This document shows positions 24,752-33,677 of a stretch of 33,683 nt of DNA, one piece after another; the stretch's first letter is position 1, and each line of letters starts with the position of its first letter. The translations under genes and the position numbers were made by a program. The notes beneath the pieces were generated by a model. It did not search any database and was not told where the DNA came from. It worked only from the letters and a program-made list of their open reading frames with translations. Source of the stretch: Collinsella aerofaciens (GTDB lineage: Bacteria > Actinomycetota > Coriobacteriia > Coriobacteriales > Coriobacteriaceae); contig NZ_CAAKNY010000061.1 in assembly GCF_901212495.1 (NCBI RefSeq), positions 17,000-50,682 on the forward strand, written 5' to 3'.

Positions 24752-25573
24752 TTACATCCCCTTGCGCAGGTCACACACGCCGGCTGCCGCCATCTCGCGC
24801 AGCAGCGTCTCGCGGTCGCGCGTCACGATCAGGTCCAGTGGGAAGTGAATCTCGTCGAGCATCTTGCGCGCCTGGTCGAGTTTGCCAATGGCCATACCAA
24901 TGTGTGCGTCGGTCGAGACACCGATCCCCACGCCCAGCTCGGCACAGCGCTCGGCAATCTTGCGACACACGTTCCAATGCTCGGCATCCGTGCCATGCTC
25001 AAGACTATGGTTGTTGATCTCGATAATCTTGTGCTTGGCCTTGGCCGCCAGCAGCACCTCATCGATATCGAACGGCACGCCCGAACGACCCGTATGCCCC
25101 AGCATGAACACCTTGGGGTGCTCCAGGGCATTGATGTACATCTGGGTCGTTTGAGCCAGCGTCGCGCCCTCGGCAAACTGCGGATTATGCACGCTTGCCA
25201 CCAAATAATCCAAATTGCGCGTCACCAATTCGAACAGCGAATGCTGGTGACTGTACGAATCGCCGGCAATATCGAGCGAAACGGGAATGTCCTCGCCAAA
25301 CAAGCTTCCGTCCAGCGAAACGATATCGGCCTCGGCGCCGCGAAGCACCAGCACGCCACTCCAAATGCGCGGCCAGATACCCTGGTTAATAAAGAATTGG
25401 AAACTGCGCAGGTCATTGGGGCAAGGCGTAACCATCGAGCTTAAATGATCAGCGGAACCGAGCACCTGCAGGCCGCGCTCTGCCGCCCAATATATGTTCT
25501 CCTCGATGGTTGAATACGCATGCGCAGAGAACATCGTATGAGTATGGATATCACAAGAAAGCAGGTAGGGCAT
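24752..25573 (-). CDS. PHP-domain phosphatase (YcdX-like)
   Basis: A 273-residue metal-dependent phosphoesterase of the polymerase/histidinol-phosphatase fold. Visible metal-binding motifs are CDIHTHTMFSAHAYST at the start, GSADHLS near residue 40, EADIVS, ASVHNP, LGHTGRSG and VSTDAH toward the end. These supply the His/Asp/Glu set for a trinuclear centre. E. coli YcdX is slightly shorter (about 245). The substrate is unknown for most members. It is alone, with the aminotransferase gene upstream on the same strand separated by 159 bp. Confidence 0.9.
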   Translation of the reverse strand: MPYLLSCDIHTHTMFSAHAYSTIEENIYWAAERGLQVLGSADHLSSMVTPCPNDLRSFQFFINQGIWPRIWSGVLVLRGAEADIVSLDGSLFGEDIPVSLDIAGDSYSHQHSLFELVTRNLDYLVASVHNPQFAEGATLAQTTQMYINALEHPKVFMLGHTGRSGVPFDIDEVLLAAKAKHKIIEINNHSLEHGTDAEHWNVCRKIAERCAELGVGIGVSTDAHIGMAIGKLDQARKMLDEIHFPLDLIVTRDRETLLREMAAAGVCDLRKGM

Positions 25574-25732
25574 CGGGTCTCCTTATCCGGTATGGCCGTC
25601 GCGTATATTCATTGTACGCACAGCATTCGATGGTCGTAAAACCGCTCCATTCCAACGACACAACGTCCATGGCAACGGGGCCTGGCTTAAAACCAAACCC
25701 CGTTTCACGTAAAACATTGTAAGCAGAGCGCT

Positions 25733-26923
25733 TTACTTTGGACGATACTCGTCGGCCAGCCGCTTCCAGGCGGGCAGCGAGTTGACGATAGTCTCGTAGC
25801 TCACGCAGTAGCCCAAGCGGAACCAACCCGGCATACCAAAACTGTCCGAGGGAACCGCAAGCAACTCATACTTCTTTGCGCGCTCGCAAAACGCATTCGC
25901 ATCGGGCTCGAGCGCCTTCACCCACAGGTAGAACGCGCCGTCCGGCTCAACATAGGTATAGCCGTAGTCCGCCAAGGTGTCGATGAGCGCCGTGCGGTTG
26001 CGGGCATAGGCCTCGACATCACTCGGCTCATCGATGCAGTCGATAATTACGCGCTGGAAGAGCGCCGGCGCGCACACGAAGCCCAGCGTACGGGCGGCAC
26101 CGGCGACGGCGGGCATTAGACGAGCTGCCTGGGGATTCGTATCGGGAACCAGGATCCACCCAACGCGCTCGCCCGGTAGCGAAAGTGACTTGGAATACGA
26201 GTAGCACACGATGGTGTGCTCGTAGATCGAAGGCACCCAAGGCACCTCGGCGCCATAGACGATCTCGCGATACGGCTCATCCGAGATAAGCGTGATTGGG
26301 TTCTCGGGGTCGCGCTTGGCATTGACCTCGCGTAAAACATTGGCCAGTCGCGTCAGGGTGTCGCACGTATACACGGCACCGGTCGGGTTGTTGGGTGAGT
26401 CGATAATGACGGCAGCCGTCTTATCGGTAATCGCCTTGAGCACGTTATCCACGCTCAGCTGGAACGTATCTTCATCGGCGAGCGCCTCGACACACGTACA
26501 GCTTGCCTTCTCAATCCACACGCGATACTCCGGGAAGTACGGGGCGATAACGATGACCTCGTCACCCGGGTTCGTAACGGCATTGAGCGTGCAGGTGAGC
26601 GAAGCCGCCGCGCCCACGGTCATAAAGATATCCTTGCCCTCATAGCTCGTACCGAAACGACGGTTGAGCGACTCAGCCACGGTGGTACGGCACTGTGGCA
26701 GGCCCGGTGCGGGCGTGTATCCGTGCAGCTGTTCGCTCGGCAGCTCCAGGGCCTTTCTGATGGACTCCGCGACGGCAGCGGGAGCAGGAACGCTCGGGTT
26801 GCCCAGCGAGAAATCGAACACGTTTTCCACGCCGATTTGCGCCTTGCGCTCAAGGCCGTAGCTAAAAATCTCGCGGATGATGGAGCTCTCCGCACCGCGA
26901 GTATACATAGTTTCATTGATCAT
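25733..26923 (-). CDS. Pyridoxal-phosphate-dependent class I aminotransferase
   Basis: A 396-residue fold-type I aminotransferase of the AspB-like group. Family segments are FDFSLGNPSVPAPAAV near the start, PGLPQCRTTVAE, MTVGAAASLTC, IDSPNNPTGAVY and SDEPYREIVYGAE. The PLP Lys is Lys245 in SYSKSLSLPGERVG, and the Arg for carboxylate binding is in WFRLGYCVS. The ATG at 26923 follows AAGGGGAA; an in-frame start at 27022 would run through the palindrome and is rejected. It uses an amino acid and 2-oxoacid pair that the sequence does not settle. Upstream is a 24-bp perfect palindrome and the ftsH terminator. Confidence 0.94.
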   Translation of the reverse strand: MINETMYTRGAESSIIREIFSYGLERKAQIGVENVFDFSLGNPSVPAPAAVAESIRKALELPSEQLHGYTPAPGLPQCRTTVAESLNRRFGTSYEGKDIFMTVGAAASLTCTLNAVTNPGDEVIVIAPYFPEYRVWIEKASCTCVEALADEDTFQLSVDNVLKAITDKTAAVIIDSPNNPTGAVYTCDTLTRLANVLREVNAKRDPENPITLISDEPYREIVYGAEVPWVPSIYEHTIVCYSYSKSLSLPGERVGWILVPDTNPQAARLMPAVAGAARTLGFVCAPALFQRVIIDCIDEPSDVEAYARNRTALIDTLADYGYTYVEPDGAFYLWVKALEPDANAFCERAKKYELLAVPSDSFGMPGWFRLGYCVSYETIVNSLPAWKRLADEYRPK

Positions 26924-26983
26924 CTGTTCCCCTTTCGCATAGGCGGTATTGTACGCTTTAGTCGGGCAAAGCGCCGCAGCAAT

Positions 26984-27043
26984 GTTGATTGGGGACAGAC
27001 TTAAATGCGTGAAAACGCTCATTTAAGTCTGTCCCCAATCAAC
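26984..27043. repeat. Perfect 24-bp inverted repeat between ftsH and aminotransferase
   Basis: Arms 26984-27007 and 27020-27043 are fully complementary, loop 12 bases. Contains GGGGACAGAC. It lies just outside the ftsH terminator and in the aminotransferase leader. Confidence 0.9.
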
Positions 27044-27052
27044 AAAGGAAAA

Positions 27053-27080
27053 AGCCTCCGCAGGTTTCCCCGCGGAGGCT
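27053..27080 (-). terminator. Terminator of ftsH
   Basis: GCCTCCGC (27054-27061) pairs with GCGGAGGC (27072-27079). On the minus strand it is followed by TTTTTCCTTTG. Confidence 0.92.
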
Positions 27081-27093
27081 TTCGCCACAAAGA

Positions 27094-29232
27094 CTATTTG
27101 TCGTCGTCGGTATCGGCACCGGCATTGACGGCATGGTCATCGCCGGCATCATCGGATGCGGCTTCGGCATCCTCCTGCATAGCCGCCTGTGCAAATGCCG
27201 CGGCGTCTGCCGCAAGCTCCTCCTCGCTCATGCGAGGCGCATGCTTCTTGGTCGGCATGCCGGCCGCCTTGGCATTGCGCTCCTCCTTGGCCGCCAGGAT
27301 ATCGCCCTCGCGCTCAAGGTAGGAATCCCACTCGTTGTCGAGCAGGGCGTTCAAGGCATCGCCTTCAACGGTCTCGCGCTCAAGCAGCACCTTGGCCATC
27401 AGATCGAGCTGATCGCGACGGGCATCAAGAATCTCGACCGCACGGCGATGGGCCTCACGCATAATGCGCTGAACCTCGATATCGATGCGACGCGCCGTTT
27501 CCTCGGAGTAATCCTGGTGATCGGCGTAGTCGCGGCCCAGGAACACCTGATGCTGCGCCTCGCCAAAGACCTGGGTGCCCAGCTCCTCACTCATGCCCAA
27601 GCGCGTGACCATCTCGCGCGCCATCTTGGTTGCACGCTCCAGGTCGTTGCTCGCGCCCGACGTGATGTCGTCGCACATGAGCTCCTCGGCAACGCGGCCG
27701 CCCAAGAACACAGCAAGCTCGTCGAGCATCTCGTTCTTGGTCTTGAGGAAGTGGTCCTCCTGCGGCAGCTGCAGCGTATAGCCCAGGGCCTGACCGCGAC
27801 TGACGATCGAAATCTTGTGGACCGGATCGGAGTGCTCCAGGATGTGACCAACCAGGGCGTGGCCGCTCTCGTGGTAGGCAATCGTGGTGCGCTCGGCCTC
27901 GGTCATCACGCGACCCTTGCGCTGCGGTCCGGCGATGACACGCTCCATCGATTCCTCGACCTCGTCCATCGAGATCACAGAACGATGACGGCGGGCAGCC
28001 AACAGCGCAGATTCGTTGAGCAGGTTCGCCAAGTCGGCGCCAGTAAAGCCAACGGTCATCTGGGCGAGCTTCTCAAACTTAACGTCCTCGTCCATCGGCT
28101 TGTTCTCGGCATGCACGCGCAAAATCTGCTCGCGGCCCTTCACGTCCGGACGGTCGACCGTCACCTGGCGGTCAAAACGGCCGGGGCGCAGCAGTGCCGG
28201 ATCCAGAATGTCAGGACGGTTGGTCGCGGCGATCAGGATGACCGACTCGCTCTCCTCAAAACCGTCCATCTCGACCAGCAGCTGGTTGAGCGTCTGCTCG
28301 CGCTCGTCGTGGCCGCCGCCCAGACCGGCTCCGCGCTGACGTCCCACGGCATCGATCTCGTCAATAAAGATGATCGACGGGGCCTGGGACTTGGCCTCCT
28401 TAAAGAGGTCACGCACACGGCTGGCGCCGACACCCACGAACATCTCGACAAAGTCAGAACCCGAGATGCTAAAGAACGGCACGCCCGCCTCGCCGGCAAC
28501 GGCCTTGGCCAGCAGCGTTTTACCGGTGCCCGGAGGGCCCACCAGCAACACGCCACGCGGGATCTTGGCACCCAGCTTGTGATAGCGATCCGGGTCGCTC
28601 AAGAAGTCACGAATCTCTTCGAGCTCCTCGACTGCCTCGTCCACGCCGGCAACGTCTTCGAACTTGACCTTGGGGCGCGTGGCCTCGTTGGTCTTGGCGT
28701 TGGTCTTGCCAAACTGCATGTTCCTGTTGTTGGCGCCCATCATCTGGCGCATAAAGTAGAACATGATGGCAATCAGGGCGATCGTCGGTAGCACGCTCAT
28801 CGCCAGGTCGCCCCAAAAATCGGGATCGTTGGTGTTGACGATGTACTTGGTATCGGGGTGTTTCGCCATAAGCTCGGCAAGCGAATCGGAGCCGACATAG
28901 GTCGAGGAGAAGCTCTTGAGCTCGCTCGTATCGCCCTTGTCCTTTTTTGTCTTCCAGTAATGGCCCGCCACGCTTCCGTCTTGAACCGTATAGGTCAAAT
29001 CTTCGACGCGATCCTGCTCAATGGCGTTGACCATCTCGCTCGTCGCGAGCTTTACGGTATTGCTGGAATTGGCAAAGCCGGAGCCCATGTTAAAGAAGGC
29101 ATAGCCCAGAAGCGCGCAAGCCAAAATAAAATACAGCCAGCCCGTACGCGTGGGCTTCTTGCCTCCGGGCATCCCCGGGATCTTAGGCTCCCGGGGAGTC
29201 TGGGAATTGTTATCGTTACGGTCGTCGGGCAT
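27094..29232 (-). CDS. ftsH: ATP-dependent zinc metalloprotease FtsH
   Basis: A 712-residue membrane AAA+ protease that degrades damaged or unassembled membrane proteins and selected regulators. The first transmembrane helix is [18 protein letters not shown], the second [17 protein letters not shown], and the AAA domain follows. Walker A GPPGTGKT is at 232-239, Walker B is [11 protein letters not shown], and the second region of homology is [19 protein letters not shown]. The zinc motif is HESGH, starting at His454. The C-terminal tail is acidic. The ATG at 29232 lies one base after the hpt stop (TAAGATG), and the GGAGG SD lies inside the last hpt codons, so translation is coupled. It is the last gene of the tilS-hpt-ftsH cluster. 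Confidence 0.98.
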   Translation of the reverse strand: MPDDRNDNNSQTPREPKIPGMPGGKKPTRTGWLYFILACALLGYAFFNMGSGFANSSNTVKLATSEMVNAIEQDRVEDLTYTVQDGSVAGHYWKTKKDKGDTSELKSFSSTYVGSDSLAELMAKHPDTKYIVNTNDPDFWGDLAMSVLPTIALIAIMFYFMRQMMGANNRNMQFGKTNAKTNEATRPKVKFEDVAGVDEAVEELEEIRDFLSDPDRYHKLGAKIPRGVLLVGPPGTGKTLLAKAVAGEAGVPFFSISGSDFVEMFVGVGASRVRDLFKEAKSQAPSIIFIDEIDAVGRQRGAGLGGGHDEREQTLNQLLVEMDGFEESESVILIAATNRPDILDPALLRPGRFDRQVTVDRPDVKGREQILRVHAENKPMDEDVKFEKLAQMTVGFTGADLANLLNESALLAARRHRSVISMDEVEESMERVIAGPQRKGRVMTEAERTTIAYHESGHALVGHILEHSDPVHKISIVSRGQALGYTLQLPQEDHFLKTKNEMLDELAVFLGGRVAEELMCDDITSGASNDLERATKMAREMVTRLGMSEELGTQVFGEAQHQVFLGRDYADHQDYSEETARRIDIEVQRIMREAHRRAVEILDARRDQLDLMAKVLLERETVEGDALNALLDNEWDSYLEREGDILAAKEERNAKAAGMPTKKHAPRMSEEELAADAAAFAQAAMQEDAEAASDDAGDDHAVNAGADTDDDK

Positions 29233-29233
29233 C

Positions 29234-29782
29234 TTACGAATAAACCTCCGGTTTCAAAATGCCCAGATACGGAAGGTTACGATAGCGCTCGGCATAGTCG
29301 AGGCCGTAGCCCACCACAAAGGCATCGGGGCAATGGGTTCCAACATACTTGGGCGTGACGGCCGAGGTACGGTCCTCAACGTCCTTCCACAGGAAGGCGG
29401 CAACCTCCAGAGAAGCGGGCTTGCGGCTCTTGAGGTTCTTCATCAGGTACTTGAGCGTCAGGCCCGAGTCCAGAATGTCCTCGACGATCAGCACGTCGCG
29501 ACCGCGGATGTCGATATCCAGGTCCTTAATGATACGCACGATACCCGAGGACTTCACACCGTCGCCATAGCTCGAAACAGCCATGAAATCGATGTTGGTC
29601 GGCAGCTCGATCTTGCGCATCAGGTCGCCCATAAAGACCACGGCGCCGCGCAGGACCGCAATCAGCACCAGATCCTTACCCGCGTAGTCGCGAGTAATCT
29701 GCTCGCCTAGGCGAGAGACGATACCGTCGATTTCCTCCTGCGTAAACAGAATCTTCTCGATATCCGGATGTTGAGAAGCCAT
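29234..29782 (-). CDS. hpt: Hypoxanthine phosphoribosyltransferase
   Basis: A 182-residue purine-salvage enzyme that joins PRPP with hypoxanthine or guanine to give IMP or GMP. The PRPP-binding motif is VLIVEDILDSGLT, and the upstream LVLIAVLRGAVVFMGDLMR is the family's first segment. The C-terminal region has VGYGLDYAERYRNLPYLGIL. It lies between tilS and ftsH as in many Gram-positive bacteria. The 147-bp gap from tilS could hold its own promoter. The end of the gene carries the ftsH SD. Confidence 0.97.
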   Translation of the reverse strand: MASQHPDIEKILFTQEEIDGIVSRLGEQITRDYAGKDLVLIAVLRGAVVFMGDLMRKIELPTNIDFMAVSSYGDGVKSSGIVRIIKDLDIDIRGRDVLIVEDILDSGLTLKYLMKNLKSRKPASLEVAAFLWKDVEDRTSAVTPKYVGTHCPDAFVVGYGLDYAERYRNLPYLGILKPEVYS

Positions 29783-29929
29783 GACAACCCTTTCTTGTGC
29801 TTATCGTCCACACACCGCCGTATGGACGCGAACTTCACATTCTAGCAGCGCACGGGGTATATTTTCCAGCCCGTATGCCATCAGCGCGGGAATACCGTCA
29901 ACGTCGCACAGAATAGTAGGCGCAAGGCA

Positions 29930-31471
29930 CTATTCCGCCTCGACCACACGAAGCAGATATGCCACGCGCGTTGCGGCCGTGCATTTAAAACGCTCGTCCG
30001 CGCGAACTCCGGCGACCCATACCACGGCACCTCCCGGAGCCGTTCTCACCACGGGAACGCCTGCGCGCTCAGAAACGGGAATACGAGACTCGTTGAGCAG
30101 GTCGGATACCTTCTTACTTCGCCCACTCATGCCCAACGGACACATCACATCCCCCGGCGCGGGACCGTCTACCCACAGACGCGCCATACGCGCCTCGGCG
30201 GGAATCTCCCCGCGCGAGCCGGCGAGCATCCGCTCGCTATCGCGATCGGCAAAGCCCAGCGTCGCGGCATCCACCATAGCGACCACCCCTCCGGCACCCG
30301 CGAGTTCGCGAGCACGACGCACAATATCACACCCCGGCTCGACGGCCATCGGCTCTGCCACCAGGATGCGGCCCGCCCCCAGCGGCAATCGACCGGGAAT
30401 GGTGACCCAATCGGCAACTAATCCCTCGCGCGCCGCCGGGGCCTTGAATGACAGCATGCCAAACTCCACGCGCGCATCGATTCCCGCCGGCAGCGTAACC
30501 GAACCCGAGCCTTCGGCGACACAGGCGAGCACGCGCTCCACATGCCGCATCTCCGGGCGAACGTCGGGGTCGATACGCTTAATTGCCAGTCGCACCATGC
30601 GCCGAGCAATCACCACCTCGGCCGCGGCCAGTCGGCGAGCGTCGAGGACCAGCGCACCCGCCGCCTCCTTACGCAGGCAGCTTCGAAACGCCTGTGCGGA
30701 AAGCTGGGAAAGAAAGGCGTCCTCATCGCCTAAGATCTCGCAGGCGGCGCCAATCGTCTTGCAGACGCTCGCGTTGCGCTGTGCCACCACCGGCATTACT
30801 CGATGGCGCACGTAGTTACGCAAGTACGACACGTCCTCGTTGCTCTCGTCCTCTCGCCACGGCTGACCATGCACCTGCAGATAGCCAACGAGCTCATCAT
30901 GAGTCATGTCGAGCAAGGGACGCACCACGATATTCCTCCGGCGAGGAATGCTCGATAGGCCAGCGGGCCCCGAACCCTTAATCGCGTTCATCAAAAACGT
31001 TTCCGCGCGATCCGAAGACGTGTGTGCAGTGCAGATACGAGCCGCCGTTCGCGGCGCCCCCGTCTGGGCGCAGAGCTCGCGAACATACCTTCGCGCCGCG
31101 GCATAGCGTACCTCGCGGGCAGCCGCTTCGATATTGCCCGACTCATCATCAAAATAGGCATGCTCAACACACAGCGGCAAGCCATATTGTGTGCATAGGC
31201 CGCGCACAAAGGCCTCGTCGCCATCGGATGCCTCGCCGCGCAGATGATGGTTCACATGCAGCACGTGCAGTCGCTCGCGCGCGATGGGGGCCACACCACG
31301 CCCATCCAGAATATCCAACTTTGATGTGCACGCCATAAGGAGCAAAGCCGTCGAGTCCGCACCACCTGATACCATGAGCACCACGGGAGCAGCCGTCTGC
31401 CGCGTTGTCAGAGCTTTATCATCAGCCCGCGATGCAGCATGGTGTCCATAATGCTGAGATACCGTTGGCAT
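29930..31471 (-). CDS. tilS: tRNA(Ile)-lysidine synthase
   Basis: A 513-residue enzyme that modifies C34 of tRNA-Ile(CAU) to lysidine with ATP and lysine, so the tRNA reads AUA. The PP-loop SGGADS is at 35-40. The N-terminal domain continues with HVLHVNHHLRGEASDGDEAFV and CTAHTSSDRAETFLMNAIKGSG, and the family segment NIVVRPLLDMTHDELVGYL follows. The C-terminal half is the tRNA-binding TilS domain. Length is slightly above the common 430-470. The start has no strong SD, and the plus-strand gene starts 48 bp away. The gene's essential role fits its conserved neighbours hpt and ftsH. Confidence 0.95.
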   Translation of the reverse strand: MPTVSQHYGHHAASRADDKALTTRQTAAPVVLMVSGGADSTALLLMACTSKLDILDGRGVAPIARERLHVLHVNHHLRGEASDGDEAFVRGLCTQYGLPLCVEHAYFDDESGNIEAAAREVRYAAARRYVRELCAQTGAPRTAARICTAHTSSDRAETFLMNAIKGSGPAGLSSIPRRRNIVVRPLLDMTHDELVGYLQVHGQPWREDESNEDVSYLRNYVRHRVMPVVAQRNASVCKTIGAACEILGDEDAFLSQLSAQAFRSCLRKEAAGALVLDARRLAAAEVVIARRMVRLAIKRIDPDVRPEMRHVERVLACVAEGSGSVTLPAGIDARVEFGMLSFKAPAAREGLVADWVTIPGRLPLGAGRILVAEPMAVEPGCDIVRRARELAGAGGVVAMVDAATLGFADRDSERMLAGSRGEIPAEARMARLWVDGPAPGDVMCPLGMSGRSKKVSDLLNESRIPVSERAGVPVVRTAPGGAVVWVAGVRADERFKCTAATRVAYLLRVVEAE

Positions 31472-31519
31472 TTGCTTCCTCCTCTATTCGTTCGCACCCA
31501 TTGTATCCTTTGGAATCTT

Positions 31520-32329
31520 ATGTCTCGTCTGCACCTTCATATCCTTGGCAGCGGCTCAAAAGGCAACTGCGCGCTCATCGAAGGGCCCCGGGGGCTCATC
31601 ATGATTGACGACGGTCTTTCTCGCCGCGAGACATTAAAGCGCATGGCAGAACTGGGGCTCTCGGCAGACAACGTCTCGGCTCTTCTCATTACTCATGAGC
31701 ATAGCGATCACATCAAGGGTCTCGATGTCTGGTGCAAGCACTGGCACGGCCCCCTCTTTGCCAGCAGGGGAACACTTTCGAGCAAAGAGAATCTTTCGCA
31801 TCTGCCTGTTGAGGAGTTCGATCCCGGTGATACCCTATCCATTGCCGGCATCCACGTGCAAACCTACTCGACATCACACGATGTCATCAATCCAGTCGGC
31901 TATCGATTCGACGCCCTCGATGATTCCATCGGCTTTGCCACCGACACCGGAGAGCTATCGAGCCAAGCCATGAACACCCTCAAAGATTGTCGAGTCCTCG
32001 CGCTCGAAAGCAACCACGATGTGACCATGCTGCGCGAGGGAGAATATCCCCGCTTTCTTCAGGAGCGCATCCTGTCTGCAAGGGGACACCTCTCCAACAA
32101 CCAAGCCGCCGAAGCCGCGCGCGAACTTGTCACCGATCGCACCGAACAGCTCATCGCCATGCACATTAGTCAGGACAACAATCGTCCGAGCCTAACCGTC
32201 AAAAGTTACGCCCGAGCGCTCGATGCAACACTTGACGATGAGATCGGCAGCACTGCGACCAGACATTCTGGCTCGCAGCAGCTCACCATACGCCCCGCAG
32301 GACAATATCGCCCCATGAGCATTCAATAG
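31520..32329 (+). CDS. Metallo-beta-lactamase-fold hydrolase (YycJ/WalJ-like)
   Basis: A 269-residue MBL-fold protein. The metal-binding motif is LLITHEHSDHIKG (HxHxDH) near residue 60, preceded by SGSKGNCALIEG, in which the loop and early strands fit YycJ-type 5'-3' exonuclease-like proteins. GFATDTGELS carries a later metal ligand Asp, and SNHDVTML and GHLSNNQAA complete the site. ATG at 31520 is preferred over the in-frame ATG at 31439, since the extension lies in the tilS start region. The SD is weak (GGA). YycJ is linked to DNA repair and cell-wall control in Firmicutes, but there is no walR/walK here. Function is therefore family-level only. Confidence 0.9.
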   Translation: MSRLHLHILGSGSKGNCALIEGPRGLIMIDDGLSRRETLKRMAELGLSADNVSALLITHEHSDHIKGLDVWCKHWHGPLFASRGTLSSKENLSHLPVEEFDPGDTLSIAGIHVQTYSTSHDVINPVGYRFDALDDSIGFATDTGELSSQAMNTLKDCRVLALESNHDVTMLREGEYPRFLQERILSARGHLSNNQAAEAARELVTDRTEQLIAMHISQDNNRPSLTVKSYARALDATLDDEIGSTATRHSGSQQLTIRPAGQYRPMSIQ

Positions 32330-32345
32330 CGCGTCGCAAGAAAAA

Positions 32346-32373
32346 GGGGGCTGGGAATCTCTTCCCAGCCCCC
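32346..32373 (-). terminator. Terminator of hsp20
   Basis: GGGGGCTGGGAA (32346-32357) pairs perfectly with 32362-32373, loop TCTC. The minus strand continues TTTTTCTTG. It also lies after the MBL gene on the plus strand. Confidence 0.93.
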
Positions 32374-32405
32374 AATTTAAACACTCGATTGAAGTAGCGT
32401 CGCCG

Positions 32406-32837
32406 TTAGTCGATGGAGATCTTCGTGACGTTCTTCTTCTCGACAATCTTGGGAACCGTAACGGTCAGGATGCCGTCAGCGTACTTAGCCGAAAGGCCCT
32501 CGCTCGAGGCGTCCTTCAGATACACGCCACGCGTCGCGCTGTACGAGCTGAACTCCTTCTGCAGGAAGTTCTTGCCCTCGTTCTCCTCGTCCTCCTCGAC
32601 ATTCACGCTAATGGACAGACGACCCTCGTTGAGCTCAACATCAATATCGTCCTTGGCAACGCCGGTCAGATAAGCCTTGACCTCATAGCCGTCGCCCTTG
32701 TCCTCAACGTCAACGGGAAACGCCTTGGAGGCAATCGAGTTGTTTGCCAGGTCGGTCATATCATCGAACAGATCGAACAGCGAGCTAGCAGAGGGACGAA
32801 CGCCAAAAACCGAACGATAAGGAACCATGCTTGCCAT
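32406..32837 (-). CDS. Small heat-shock protein (Hsp20/alpha-crystallin)
   Basis: A 143-residue ATP-independent chaperone that holds unfolding proteins. The alpha-crystallin domain runs from about residue 40, with VDVEDKGDGYEVKAYLTGV and DIDVELNEGRLSISVNVEE. It continues with FSSYSATRGVYLKDASSEGL and AKYADGILTVTVPK, the last ending the core strands. The C-terminal KKNVTKISID holds a short I-x-I-like tail. AAAGGAG precedes the ATG at 32837; another ATG lies three codons later. No HAIR or CIRCE operator was found in the 178-bp divergent upstream region. Confidence 0.95.
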   Translation of the reverse strand: MASMVPYRSVFGVRPSASSLFDLFDDMTDLANNSIASKAFPVDVEDKGDGYEVKAYLTGVAKDDIDVELNEGRLSISVNVEEDEENEGKNFLQKEFSSYSATRGVYLKDASSEGLSAKYADGILTVTVPKIVEKKNVTKISID

Positions 32838-32948
32838 GTTTACCACTCCTTTTAAGGACTGCAGAGTCATCTTCTAGGTGACTGGGACTTCTTTTGACGC
32901 TCTTTTATATGCCCAGCCGCTTCTCATATATACATCGACTATAAAGTT

Positions 32949-32977
32949 TTTTGAGTCCCTTACTATAAGCATATCTA
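32949..32977 (+). promoter_or_regulatory. Candidate promoter for the tail-anchored protein
   Basis: TTTTGA (32949-32954) and TATCTA (32972-32977) are 17 bp apart, in AT-rich DNA, giving a start near 32984. Weak match to consensus. Confidence 0.35.
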
Positions 32978-33015
32978 AGTGCGTATGACTCATGTTTTAG
33001 GAAGGTTAAGGTTCT

Positions 33016-33582
33016 TTGAACCAGAGCTTAAATAGCGAGTATGTCCCCAGCAACAAAGAACGAGGGGCTTACAATGGGCACGTACGCGTTGTTGGTAACG
33101 AGCTAAAGGGCATCATGGACGACCAAAACCAAAACAATACGTTTATGCCGGCTCAGAGGGGAGAATCTACCCCGCAGCCAACGCGATTTCATCGCCCCCA
33201 TATCTCACAAGAGCCCATCAACGATCCAGAGCCCGACTATGTGACAAGAAATCGATATCAAACGCTCGAGGATGCTCAAACAGGGCGTAAGCATATGGGC
33301 GTCGCATCGGGCGATCCTGTATATCTTAAAGATGCGCCATTATCAAAAAACAGCGCGATCAATGACGAGCCAACGAATGCACCTGCAACTCGGCAACAAA
33401 GAGGTCCTCGACCTAAGCAAACTTTGACGCATTCGGCCCGATATCTCGAGACGCCAAAACAGGGAAAATCAATCTTTGTTTCATCAAGTAAACGACGTAA
33501 GCAGCATCGACTGACAATCCTGCTATTGATTATTGCGATCGTAGCGGTTGCCCTTGTAATTCGATTCGTTGTCTTTAAGTAA
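33016..33582 (+). CDS. Hypothetical tail-anchored, disordered protein
   Basis: I do not recognise the family. The 188-residue protein is rich in Asn, Gln, Pro, Thr and Arg for its first 155 residues, with no predicted fold. Residues 160-188 are a basic stretch (SSKRRKQHR) followed by a single hydrophobic helix LTILLLIIAIVAVALVIRFVV. This places it as a single-pass protein with the long part probably in the cytosol. A TTG start at 33016 with AGGAAGG ten bases upstream is shown; an ATG at 33115 after AAAGGG is a real alternative (155 residues). Codon usage is less GC-rich than neighbours. A strong terminator follows. It diverges from hsp20. Confidence 0.65.
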   Translation: MNQSLNSEYVPSNKERGAYNGHVRVVGNELKGIMDDQNQNNTFMPAQRGESTPQPTRFHRPHISQEPINDPEPDYVTRNRYQTLEDAQTGRKHMGVASGDPVYLKDAPLSKNSAINDEPTNAPATRQQRGPRPKQTLTHSARYLETPKQGKSIFVSSSKRRKQHRLTILLLIIAIVAVALVIRFVVFK

Positions 33583-33653
33583 AGGCCCAATAGCTAAATA
33601 GCAAATAGAGCGACTGGAGTAATTGACTCATTAAGCTCAATTAACGCAAAAAA

Positions 33654-33677
33654 GGGGGAGGCCGCGAGGCCTCCCCC
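33654..33677 (+). terminator. Terminator at window end
   Basis: GGGGGAGGCC (33654-33663) pairs perfectly with 33668-33677, loop GCGA, preceded by AAAAAA and followed by TTCTTC. It can act on either strand. Confidence 0.85.

Noticed and set aside
25674..25704. AACGGGG/CCCCGTT hairpin after the aminotransferase
   Set aside because: No U-run on the minus strand, long loop; not supportable as a terminator.
27133..28791. 552-residue plus-strand frame antisense to ftsH
   Set aside because: Same reason: GC-rich shadow of a certain gene, no start site.
32838..33015. HAIR or CIRCE heat-shock operator for hsp20
   Set aside because: Only scattered TTGAGT and ACTCA strings, about 31 bp apart; HAIR needs a 7-bp spacing and CIRCE is absent.
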